From NCBI RefSeq assembly GCF_009363695.1, contig NZ_CP045403.1:1716001-1780000 (forward strand): a DNA stretch of 64,000 nucleotides. Reading direction: 5' to 3'. The position numbers were made by a program, and so were the translations under genes. A model generated the notes under the pieces. It made no database searches and was not told where the DNA came from. It saw nothing but the letters and a program-made list of their open reading frames with translations. Below, piece by piece: positions 56,236-64,000 of this stretch (within the stretch, counting starts at the first letter, position 1; the number at the start of each line of letters is the position of its first letter). Source of the stretch: Bacillus sp. THAF10 (lineage in GTDB: Bacteria > Bacillota > Bacilli > Bacillales > Bacillaceae_I).

Positions 56236-57495
56236 GTGAATACAGTTATCGCATTTATCATTATTTTTGGAGTCCTCGTGTTTGTTCACGAGCTCGGACA
56301 TCTAGTTTTTGCAAAAAGAGCAGGTATACTATGCAGAGAGTTCGCGATAGGCTTTGGACCGAAAGTGTTTACATTTAAAAAGAATGAAACTGTCTATACT
56401 ATCAGGCTTCTGCCAATCGGTGGATTCGTTCGTATGGCAGGAGAAGATCCTGAAACCATCGAATTAAAGCCTGGCTATCATGTTGGTCTCCTGTTTAATT
56501 CTGCTGGAGAAGTGAACAAAGTCATAGTTAATAATAAAGAGAAATTTCCAGAAGCAAAAATGCTTGAAGTGGAACATGCAGATTTAGAAAAAGAGCTAGT
56601 CATCAGAGGGTTCGAATTAAGTGATGAAGAAACTCTCCGTGAATACAAGGTTGCAGAGGAAGCATACTTTGTCATGGATGGTCAAGAAATTCAAAATGCT
56701 CCATATAACAGACAGTTTGGCTCTAAAACTTTATGGCAGCGCACGATGGCCATTTTTGCTGGTCCGATGATGAACTTTATTTTGGCATTTGTCATTTTCG
56801 CCTTTCTCGGAATTGTACATGGGTATCCAGTGAATGATGCTGTGATTGGCCAATTGACAGAAGATGGAGCTGCTCAAGACGCGGGCCTTCGTCAAGGAGA
56901 TAAAGTAGTGGCCATTGATGACTCATCTGTTGCTTCTTGGGAAGAACTAGTGAGTGTCATTCAAGCAAATCCAAATAAAGAGCTAGAATTTAATATCACG
57001 CGAGATGGAGAAAGTCTCTCTATCCCTGTTACCCCAAAAGCAGAAACAGTAGAAGACAAAAGTATCGGGATCATTGGCGTTTATATGCCAATGGAAAAAT
57101 CATTCCTAGGCTCGTTTCCAAAAGCAGCAACAGAGACCTTTAATTGGTCTAAAGAGATTGTAGTTGGATTAGGTAAGCTCATCACAGGTCAGTTTTCATT
57201 AGATATGCTCTCTGGTCCTGTTGGTATATATAAATCAACAGAAGTTGTTGCTGAATCAGGCGTGATTATGTTGATGAGATGGGCAGCCGTTCTTAGTATC
57301 AATCTAGGGATTATCAATCTCCTACCAATTCCTGCACTAGATGGTGGAAGACTGATGTTCTTTGCAGCAGAAGCGGTCAGAGGTAAACCAGTAGATCGTC
57401 ATAAGGAAGGTCTTGTCCATTTTATCGGCTTTGCTCTCTTGATGCTGTTAATGCTAGTGGTAACATGGAATGACATCCAGAAGTTTTTCCTGTAA
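56236..57495 (+). CDS. rseP: Intramembrane zinc metalloprotease RseP (RasP)
   Basis: 419 residues from GTG 56236, eight bases after GAGGTGG. The site-2 protease motif HELGH (18-22) lies in the first membrane helix and LDGG (Asp369) in the third; a PDZ domain (about 195-275, LTEDGAAQDAGLRQGDKVVAID) sits between. Role: cuts membrane-bound anti-sigma factors such as RsiW and clears signal-peptide remnants and FtsL in B. subtilis. Confidence 0.97.
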   Translation: MNTVIAFIIIFGVLVFVHELGHLVFAKRAGILCREFAIGFGPKVFTFKKNETVYTIRLLPIGGFVRMAGEDPETIELKPGYHVGLLFNSAGEVNKVIVNNKEKFPEAKMLEVEHADLEKELVIRGFELSDEETLREYKVAEEAYFVMDGQEIQNAPYNRQFGSKTLWQRTMAIFAGPMMNFILAFVIFAFLGIVHGYPVNDAVIGQLTEDGAAQDAGLRQGDKVVAIDDSSVASWEELVSVIQANPNKELEFNITRDGESLSIPVTPKAETVEDKSIGIIGVYMPMEKSFLGSFPKAATETFNWSKEIVVGLGKLITGQFSLDMLSGPVGIYKSTEVVAESGVIMLMRWAAVLSINLGIINLLPIPALDGGRLMFFAAEAVRGKPVDRHKEGLVHFIGFALLMLLMLVVTWNDIQKFFL

Positions 57496-57516
57496 AATAA
57501 ATGATAGAACACACAG

Positions 57517-57555
57517 ACTTGCATCATTCATGTGGTGCAAGTTCTCTTTCTTTTA
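57517..57555 (+). terminator. Terminator after rseP
   Basis: ACTTGCATCA pairs with TGGTGCAAGT around a short loop, then TCTCTTTCTTTT. Confidence 0.75.
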
Positions 57556-57603
57556 CAGAGTTTATTAGATGATACTTACATATTTACTTAAGAGGTGTAT
57601 GAA

Positions 57604-59298
57604 ATGAGACAAAGCATGACACTTATTCCAACGTTAAGGGAAGTGCCAGCGGATGCAGAAGTGAAAAGTCATCAGCTTTTATTAAGGGCAGGCTTCATCC
57701 GTCAAAACACGAGCGGAATTTATAGCTTTCTTCCACTTGGAAAAAAAGCATTGAAAAACGTAGAGGATATTATTAGAGAAGAAATGGACCGCTCTGGTGC
57801 TGTGGAATTACTAATGCCGGCAATGCAAGCAGCAGAATTGTGGCAAGAGTCAGGAAGATGGTACTCTTATGGACCGGAATTGATGCGACTAAGAGATAGA
57901 CATGACCGTGAGTTTGCACTTGGAGCTACACATGAAGAAGTAATTACAACAATTGTAAGAGACGAAGTGAAATCCTACAAAAAACTTCCATTATCTCTCT
58001 ATCAAATTCAAACTAAATTTCGTGATGAAAAGCGTCCGCGTTTTGGGTTGTTAAGGGGACGAGAATTTTTAATGAAGGATGCATATTCCTTCCACGCAAA
58101 CCAAGAGAGTTTGGATGAAGTATATGAAAAAATGTACACAGCATACTCTAACATCTTTAGTCGCCTTGGTTTGAACTTCCGCGCTGTTATCGCAGATTCT
58201 GGTGCGATGGGTGGGAAAGATACACATGAGTTTATGGTCCTATCTGAAATTGGCGAGGACACAATTGCCTATTCATCTGATTCTTCCTTTGCGGCAAATA
58301 TCGAAATGGCACCAGTTGTTGTCTCATATGAAAAGAAAGCAGAAGCTGAAAAAGAGCTTCAAAAGGTATCTACTCCTAATCAAAAAACGATAGAAGAAGT
58401 AGCGGCTTATTTGAATATGGAGAAAGTAGATTTAATTAAATCCATCCTCTTTAAGGTGGACGACAAGTTTGTTTTGACATTAGCAAGAGGCGACCATGAA
58501 ATTAATGATGTGAAACTAAAGAATCTGTATCAAGCATCTGTTGTCGAAGTAGCTAGCAGTGAAGACGTCCAAAAAGTAATGGGAGCAAGCATTGGCTCTG
58601 TTGGTCCAATATCTGTAGCGGAGGAGTTAGAAATTGTCGCTGATACCGCAGTAGAGTATATGGTTAATGCAGTCTGTGGAGCAAATGAAGAGGGCGTTCA
58701 TTATCAGCATGTCAATCCTTCACGTGATTTTAGTGTTTCTCAATTCACAGACTTACGCTTCATCAAAGAGGGAGATCCTTCACCAGATGGACAAGGAATC
58801 ATTCAGTTTGCTAAAGGAATTGAAGTCGGCCATATCTTTAAGCTTGGAACGAGATACAGTGAAGCAATGGGAGCCACGTTCCTTGATGACAACGGCCGAA
58901 GCCAGCCAATGATTATGGGCTGTTACGGAATTGGAGTGTCCCGTGTCCTTGCAGCAGTTGTAGAACAGTACCATGATGATAATGGGATTGTGTGGCCAAA
59001 AGCTGTAACTCCTTACCATGCACATGTTATCCCTGTAAATGCCAAAAATGAAACGCAACTAAACTTAGCAGAAGAAATTTACCAAAAGCTCAAGGATTCA
59101 GGTAAAGATGTTCTATTTGATGACAGGCAAGAACGTCCTGGTGTAAAATTTGCAGATGCAGATCTCATCGGCTTACCTGTGCGCATTACTGTTGGGAAAA
59201 AGGCAGAAGAAAACATGGTTGAGGTTAAATGGAGAGCAACTGGTGAAATGGAAGAAATGACTGTAGAAGAATTAATTCAAACAATGCAAAAAAAATAG
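57604..59298 (+). CDS. proS: Prolyl-tRNA synthetase
   Basis: 564 residues from ATG 57604, exactly the B. subtilis length; the in-frame GTG at 57595 is part of the AGAGGTG ribosome-binding site. Class II motifs are present (motif 2 [27 protein letters not shown], motif 3 [17 protein letters not shown]), with the YbaK-like editing domain inserted between them (about 230-385). Anticodon-binding domain at the C-terminus. Role: charges tRNA-Pro and clears Ala-tRNA-Pro. I see no T-box leader in front of it. Confidence 0.98.
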   Translation: MRQSMTLIPTLREVPADAEVKSHQLLLRAGFIRQNTSGIYSFLPLGKKALKNVEDIIREEMDRSGAVELLMPAMQAAELWQESGRWYSYGPELMRLRDRHDREFALGATHEEVITTIVRDEVKSYKKLPLSLYQIQTKFRDEKRPRFGLLRGREFLMKDAYSFHANQESLDEVYEKMYTAYSNIFSRLGLNFRAVIADSGAMGGKDTHEFMVLSEIGEDTIAYSSDSSFAANIEMAPVVVSYEKKAEAEKELQKVSTPNQKTIEEVAAYLNMEKVDLIKSILFKVDDKFVLTLARGDHEINDVKLKNLYQASVVEVASSEDVQKVMGASIGSVGPISVAEELEIVADTAVEYMVNAVCGANEEGVHYQHVNPSRDFSVSQFTDLRFIKEGDPSPDGQGIIQFAKGIEVGHIFKLGTRYSEAMGATFLDDNGRSQPMIMGCYGIGVSRVLAAVVEQYHDDNGIVWPKAVTPYHAHVIPVNAKNETQLNLAEEIYQKLKDSGKDVLFDDRQERPGVKFADADLIGLPVRITVGKKAEENMVEVKWRATGEMEEMTVEELIQTMQKK

Positions 59299-59320
59299 TA
59301 CAATAAAATAGAATCTAAGA

Positions 59321-59349
59321 GAAGGTACCTCCACTTTGAGGTACCTTCC
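59321..59349 (+). terminator. Perfect hairpin after proS
   Basis: GAAGGTACCTC (59321-59331) pairs with GAGGTACCTTC (59338-59348), loop CACTTT. The tail is only moderately T-rich, so it may be an inefficient terminator or an mRNA 3' stabiliser. Confidence 0.6.
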
Positions 59350-59366
59350 ATTATGTCAGTTATCTT

Positions 59367-59374
59367 TTAATTTA
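59367..59374. repeat. Left copy of 8-bp target-site duplication (TTAATTTA)
   Basis: Identical to 59558-59565 on the other side of the element. A ninth base (G) also matches. Confidence 0.82.
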
Positions 59375-59557
59375 GCTCTTTTCTAAAAGATTGTTGCTAC
59401 AAACTAGGCAAAAGTCGGCTTTAAGACTTTTTCCAGTCATTAATAGTAGAAAAGTTGCCATATACCTAAAACTATCTCCACGAAAAGAGCACGACATCAA
59501 CGTCGATTGCGTGTTGCTTAACTATACGCAGTAGCAACAAAGTTTACGAAAACAGCC
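59375..59557 (+). mobile_element. MITE-like intergenic element, copy 3, with 8-bp target duplication
   Basis: 183 bases from GCTCTTTTCT to CGAAAACAGCC, related to copies at 13565 and 21529. The ends are imperfect inverted repeats (left ..AGATTGTTGCT, right AGCAACAAAGT..). TTAATTTA flanks it on both sides (59367-59374 and 59558-59565). No coding capacity. It fills the gap between the proS hairpin and the polC ribosome-binding site, so any polC promoter must be within or upstream of it. Confidence 0.87.
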
Positions 59558-59565
59558 TTAATTTA
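59558..59565. repeat. Right copy of 8-bp target-site duplication (TTAATTTA)
   Basis: Identical to 59367-59374. Confidence 0.82.
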
Positions 59566-59592
59566 GAAACAAAGGGGAAAGGAGTCCATACA

Positions 59593-62500
59593 TTGCTAGA
59601 AGAGATATCACAAGAAAAAATAGATAGATTTCGTCTTCTGCTTCAACAGCTTGAATTATCAAGTGATGATATTTTTCCTTATTTTTCAAATGGAGCAATA
59701 GAAAGGCTAACCGTTGAAAAAACAAACAAACGATGGCATTTTCATTTCATACTACAAAAGGTCTTACCTGTAAATGTCTATCACCTTTTTTATGAAAGGC
59801 TAACGAAAAGCTTTTCTCATATCGCAAATGTTTCTTTTAACATTACGGTTCAAGAAAGAACATTTGAAGAGTCTTCTATACGTGATTACTGGCCACTTTG
59901 TTTAAAGGAATTGGACGGCTGCTCGCCTCCTCTTTTAATGCTATTACAAGGTCAAACACCAACACTCCAAGGAAACAAGTTAATGTTGTCGGCGAGAAAC
60001 GAGGCAGAAGCGATTGCGCTTAAGAAGAAGCTAGCCCATACCATTGGCAGTACGTATGAAAGTTTTGGGTTTCCAGCCTTTCTTTTAGATACAAGCCTTT
60101 CGCAATCTGATGAAGAATATCAACAATTTGTTGAGCAAAAACAGCAAGAGGATAAACAAAAAGCACTTGCTGCCGTAACAGAAATGCAAAAGAAGGAATC
60201 CGCAAAAGATGACAACACGGTTAGTGGTCCTGTCATGATAGGTTATAACATCAAAGATGATGTGGAGATAAAAACATTAGACGAAATTGTCGAAGAAGAA
60301 CGAAGGGTTGCCGTTCAAGGGTATGTTTTTGATGCGGAAACCAAGGAACTTAGAAGTGGAAGAACGCTTTTAACCTTTAAAATTACAGACTATACCAACT
60401 CCATTATGGTAAAAATGTTTTCCCGTGACAAAGAAGATGTCCCGCTTTTACAGGCTGTAAAAAAAGGAATGTGGCTTAAGGTGAGGGGAAGTGTGCAAAA
60501 CGATACATTTGTACGTGATCTAGTCATGATGGCCAATGATATCAACGAATTTAAAGGGAAAGAAATCATTGATACCGCACCAGAGGACGAGAAAAGAGTC
60601 GAGCTGCACGTGCATTCTCCTATGAGTACGATGGATGGAATTAGCTCCATTTCCTCCTTGGTTGCTCAGGCAAAAAAATGGGGTCATAAAGCAATTGCCA
60701 TTACCGATCATGCAGTCGCACAAGGCTACCCTGAAGCGTATTCGGCAGGTAAGAAAAATGGAGTCAAAATCTTATATGGATTGGAAGCAAATTTAGTAGA
60801 TGATGGGGTTCCAATTGCCTATAATTCTGCACACCGCAACCTGGCTGAAGAAACGTATGTAGTGTTTGACGTAGAGACTACCGGTTTATCTGCCATGTAT
60901 GACACCATCATTGAGCTTGCCGCTGTTAAGATAAGGGGTGGGGAAATAATTGATCGTTTTGAATCATTTGCAAACCCTCATCATCCCCTTTCGGCAACAA
61001 CAATAAATTTAACTGGAATTACCGATGACATGGTAAGAGATGCTCCGGAAGTAGAAGATGTGCTAAGAGATTTCTCTCAATGGATGCAGGAGGATATTTT
61101 AGTAGCGCATAACGCTAGCTTTGATATGGGCTTTTTAAATATCGGTTTTCAACGAATCGGGTTAGGTAAAACTAAAAATCCGGTAATTGACACCCTTGAG
61201 CTAGGTAGACTTTTGTTTCCTGATTTAAAGAACCACCGCCTTAATACGTTGTGTAAAAAGTTTGATATAGAGCTAACTCAACACCATCGAGCCATTTACG
61301 ATGCAGAGGCAACAGGGTATTTGCTGGTGAAAATGTTAAAGGACGCACTAGAGAAAGGCATCGTTTACCATGATGAATTAAACGAGCACTCCGGTACAAC
61401 AGACGCCTTTAAAAGAGCAAGGCCATCCCATGTGACGCTTCTTGCTGTAAATGACATAGGCTTAAAAAATATCTATAAAATTGTATCCATCTCCCATATG
61501 AACTATTTTTATCGCGTGCCAAGAATCCCAAGATCACAGCTGCAAAAGTACAGAGAAGGAATTATTGTCGGTACAGCCTGTGATAAGGGAGAAGTGTTTG
61601 AGGGGATGATGCAAAAGGCACCTGACGAAGTAGAAGCAATTGCAGAATTCTATGACTATATTGAGGTGCAGCCACCAAGTAACTATGAGCACTTAATAGA
61701 ACTAGAGCTTGTCAGAGATCATAAAGCATTAAAAGAAATCATTTCAAACATTGTGAAACTAGGTGACAAACTAGAAAAACCAGTAGTAGCAACTGGAAAT
61801 GTTCACTATTTAAAAGAAGAAGATAAGATACACCGTGAAATATTGGTACGATCTCAATCGGGTGCCAATCCGTTAAACAGACATAAGCTTCCGGATGTAC
61901 ATTTCAGAACAACAGATGAGATGCTAGCACAATTTTCGTTTCTAGGAGAAGAAAAAGCGAAGGAAATTGTCGTTTTTAACACTCAAAAAGTAGCGAGCAT
62001 GATTGAGGAAATCAAGCCAATAAAAGATGATCTATACACACCAAAAATCGAAGGTGCCGATGATGAGATTCGTGATATGAGCTATTCTATGGCTAGAAGA
62101 ATTTACGGAGACAACTTGCCTGAGATTGTGGAAAAACGAATTGAAAAGGAACTAAAAAGTATTATCGGACATGGGTTTGCCGTTATTTATCTAATTTCTC
62201 ATAAGCTTGTTAAGAAATCTCTAGATGATGGCTATCTGGTAGGGTCTCGAGGGTCTGTTGGATCGTCTTTTGTTGCCACCATGACAGAGATTACGGAAGT
62301 AAACCCATTGCCTCCACATTATGTGTGTCCATCCTGCCAGCATTCGGAGTTTTTTGATGATGGTTCGGTAGGCTCAGGGTTCGATTTGCCTGATAAAGAT
62401 TGCCCTAAATGTGGCGAAGCGTTTAAAAAAGATGGCCACGATATCCCCTTTGAGACCTTCCTTGGCTTTAAAGGAGATAAGGTGCCGGATATTGATTTGA
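59593..62500 (+). CDS. polC: DNA polymerase III PolC, first exon, interrupted by a group II intron
   Basis: TTG start eight bases after AAAGGAG; 969 codons plus one base before the intron. Domains: N-terminal region (about 1-215), OB fold (about 225-315), first PHP part (from about 335), proofreading exonuclease ([21 protein letters not shown] near 424, [23 protein letters not shown]), second PHP part, and the zinc module CPSC..CPKC (about 912-945). The family is about 1,440 residues; here reading stops inside PDIDL-N, the motif with catalytic Asp966 and Asp968. Unspliced mRNA would end at a TAA at 62515-62517 after five foreign residues. The rest of polC must lie beyond the intron. Confidence 0.93.
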
Positions 62501-63193
62501 GTGCGACACGTTCTTAACTGAAAAGGTTAAGCACTAGCATTGTCTAGTAGAACTGCTATTCCAATGTGTGGAATGATGGGGTAACGTCCTGAAACACACA
62601 CACTAAAGCTACGGCAAGCGAATGCGATAATGCAAACATCAACATCGTTTGAAGCCCGTTAAAGTAGGCTGAAGTTCACCCTAACATTTTAGGATGAGGA
62701 AAGGGAGATATTAATCTTCTGTGAATGATAGGTCTGGTGTCTATAAAATTCCTATGGTTAGAATCAGTAAAATCACTGGGACGAACCCTCGATTGACTTT
62801 TCGTGAATGTCACGCAGCAGAAATGTTGTGGGGTCCTAAGAGGACTTCTGAGTGTGGATGAGTAAGCGTTTGGTTATGAAAATCCATCCTGTGTTACAGG
62901 CACAGGCAAGCTCAGCGGAATTTAGGGGGAACCTAAGGGAATAAAATAAAGATAGGAATAGTGGAACGTGTGAAGCTCCTGACGTAAGAGAAGGTTGCAC
63001 TTCTATGACAATGGTGTATGGAAAGGCGTATAGCTATAACATACTTTACAGGAGTGGCAGTAGTGCCGTAGTACTGTTGAAGAAATGCTGATGATGACTG
63101 AATAACAAATAGGTCGGAGGATAAAACATTTCAGAGGGAAGGGCACAAGTCGTTAACGTCGAAACAAAAACCTACAAAAAGTCAGATTCGCGT

Positions 63194-63247
63194 ATGACTA
63201 AAGAAAAACGAAAGCTTCATAAGGAAGTGATTAGTTGGCTGACTTAA
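63194..63247 (+). CDS. Possible 17-codon upstream ORF in the intron
   Basis: ATG at 63194 opens MTKEKRKLHKEVISWLT and stops at TAA 63245-63247, whose last base is the A of the in-frame maturase ATG (TAATG). No good ribosome-binding site precedes it. It may couple translation to the maturase gene, or be chance. Confidence 0.3.
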   Translation: MTKEKRKLHKEVISWLT

Positions 63248-64000
63248 TGATTCAAAAGCTAAGAAACAACGAATATTTTGGCTTACAATCAACTTTTGAT
63301 AATCTTTATGAGGAAAGCAAAAAGGGTCGATATTTTAAAAACATTTTTCAGCTTATTATTTCTGAAGAGAACATTCAATTAGCCTTTCGAAACATAAAAA
63401 GTAATATTGGGAGCAAAACGAAAGGTACGAACGGTCACACAATAAAACATCTTAATAAAATAGATGCTCTCAAGCTGATTGGATTAACAAAAAAGAGACT
63501 GGATAACTATAATCCACATGCAGTAAGGCGTGTGCTAATACCAAAGCCTAACGGAACAATGAGACCTTTAGGAATTCCAACAATTGAGGACAGATTAATA
63601 CAACAAATGTTTTTACAGGTTCTTGAGCCGATTGTTGAAGGTAAGTTTCATTCGCAGAGCTATGGTTTTAGACCAAAAAGAAGCACTCATGATGCTTTAG
63701 CAAGGTGCTATCATATGGTCAATCACAGTCATCAACATTTTGTGGTGGATATAGATATTAAAGGTTTCTTCGATAATGTCAATCATAAAAAGCTAATGAG
63801 GCAACTATGGACAATAGGAATACGGGACAAAAAAGTTTTATCTATCATCAAAATGATGCTAAAGGCAGAAATAAAGGGTAAAGGTATACCTGTTAAAGGA
63901 ACTCCTCAAGGCGGCATATTATCCCCATTACTAGCCAATGTGGTGTTAAACGAACTTGACTGGTGGATTTCAAATCAATGGGAAACAAAGCCAACAAGAG
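63235..64000 (+). CDS. ltrA: Group II intron-encoded reverse transcriptase/maturase (partial, 3' end outside window)
   Basis: At least 255 codons, still open at the window end. RT blocks seen: RRVLIPKPNGTMRPLGIPTIEDRLIQQMFLQVLEPIVEGKF, QSYGFRPKRSTHDAL, FVVDIDIKGFFDNVNHKKLMRQLW (first catalytic aspartates), and GTPQGGILSPLLANVVLNELD. The YADD box, maturase and any endonuclease domain are outside. It resembles Bacillus class B intron proteins. Start TTG 63235 is seven bases from AAGGAAG; ATG 63247 in the same frame is an alternative. Role: assists splicing and retrohoming of the intron. Confidence 0.9.
   Translation, partial: MADLMIQKLRNNEYFGLQSTFDNLYEESKKGRYFKNIFQLIISEENIQLAFRNIKSNIGSKTKGTNGHTIKHLNKIDALKLIGLTKKRLDNYNPHAVRRVLIPKPNGTMRPLGIPTIEDRLIQQMFLQVLEPIVEGKFHSQSYGFRPKRSTHDALARCYHMVNHSHQHFVVDIDIKGFFDNVNHKKLMRQLWTIGIRDKKVLSIIKMMLKAEIKGKGIPVKGTPQGGILSPLLANVVLNELDWWISNQWETKPTR

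Larger units (their letters stand above)
62501..64000 (+). mobile_element. Group II intron in polC, 5' 1,500 bases (3' end outside window)
   Basis: Begins GTGCGACAC, the bacterial group II 5' consensus GUGYG, exactly where PolC homology stops. About 730 bases of non-coding, structured-looking sequence (domains I-III and the start of IV) are followed by a reverse-transcriptase gene on the same strand. Intron and host gene are in the same orientation, as needed for splicing. The reading-frame interruption is after the first base of codon 970 (phase 1). Domains V and VI and the 3' exon are not visible. Confidence 0.9.

Noticed and set aside
57496-57603. T-box riboswitch before proS
   Set aside because: The gap is only about 110 bases, holds the rseP terminator, and lacks the T-box sequence and specifier stem.
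62501-62517. polC truncation taken as a pseudogene or sequencing error
   Set aside because: The break coincides with a textbook group II intron 5' end and a sense-oriented maturase, which explains it better.

Overview
The window is a stretch of the core chromosome of a low-GC, Gram-positive, motile rod of the family Bacillaceae. Gene order is almost that of the Bacillus subtilis smc-to-polC region, all genes lie on the + strand, and CodY, SwrB, SwrD, FliY, CheC/CheD and PolC are all present. The three copies of an intergenic repeat recall Sutcliffiella/Cytobacillus-type genomes, but the genus is a guess. There are no tRNA, rRNA or CRISPR arrays.

Layout. (1) 1-5.0 kb: end of smc, then ftsY, and ylxM-ffh (chromosome condensation, signal-recognition particle). 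(2) 5.0-7.4 kb: rpsP-khpA-rimM-trmD and rplS behind its own promoter and leader RNA (ribosome assembly, tRNA modification). ylqD, found between khpA and rimM in B. subtilis, is absent. (3) 7.5-11.2 kb: signal peptidase I, rbgA, rnhB and the FliK-like/FlhB-like pair ylqG-ylqH. (4) 11.4-17.2 kb: sucCD, dprA, topA. (5) 17.2-22.6 kb: trmFO, xerC-hslV-hslU, codY. (6) 22.8-50.1 kb: the complete fla/che operon of 32 genes from flgB to swrB. It encodes rod, MS ring, C ring, export gate, hook, FlhF/FlhG placement proteins, chemotaxis proteins and the flagellar sigma factor SigD. (7) 50.1-59.3 kb: rpsB-tsf, pyrH-frr, uppS-cdsA-dxr-rseP, proS. (8) 59.6-64 kb: polC.

Two kinds of mobile DNA stand out. First, polC is interrupted at base 62500, inside the catalytic PDIDLN motif, by a sense-oriented group II intron that starts GTGCGAC. 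Its reverse-transcriptase gene begins near 63235 and runs off the window. If the second exon lies beyond the window, the essential replicative polymerase can only be made after RNA splicing. Second, three related elements of about 183 bp (13565, 21529, 59375) have about 25-bp imperfect terminal inverted repeats. Two of them are flanked by perfect 8-bp direct repeats, so they look like MITEs. One of them supplies the last base of the hslU stop codon and separates hslU from codY.

Smaller oddities are a hairpin that would bring a distant Shine-Dalgarno sequence next to the swrD start, a long perfect hairpin abutting the xerC ribosome-binding site, a much enlarged hook protein FlgE with a calcium-loop-like motif, and structured leaders before rplS and rpsB. 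Function calls rest on motif recognition and gene order; no database search was possible.
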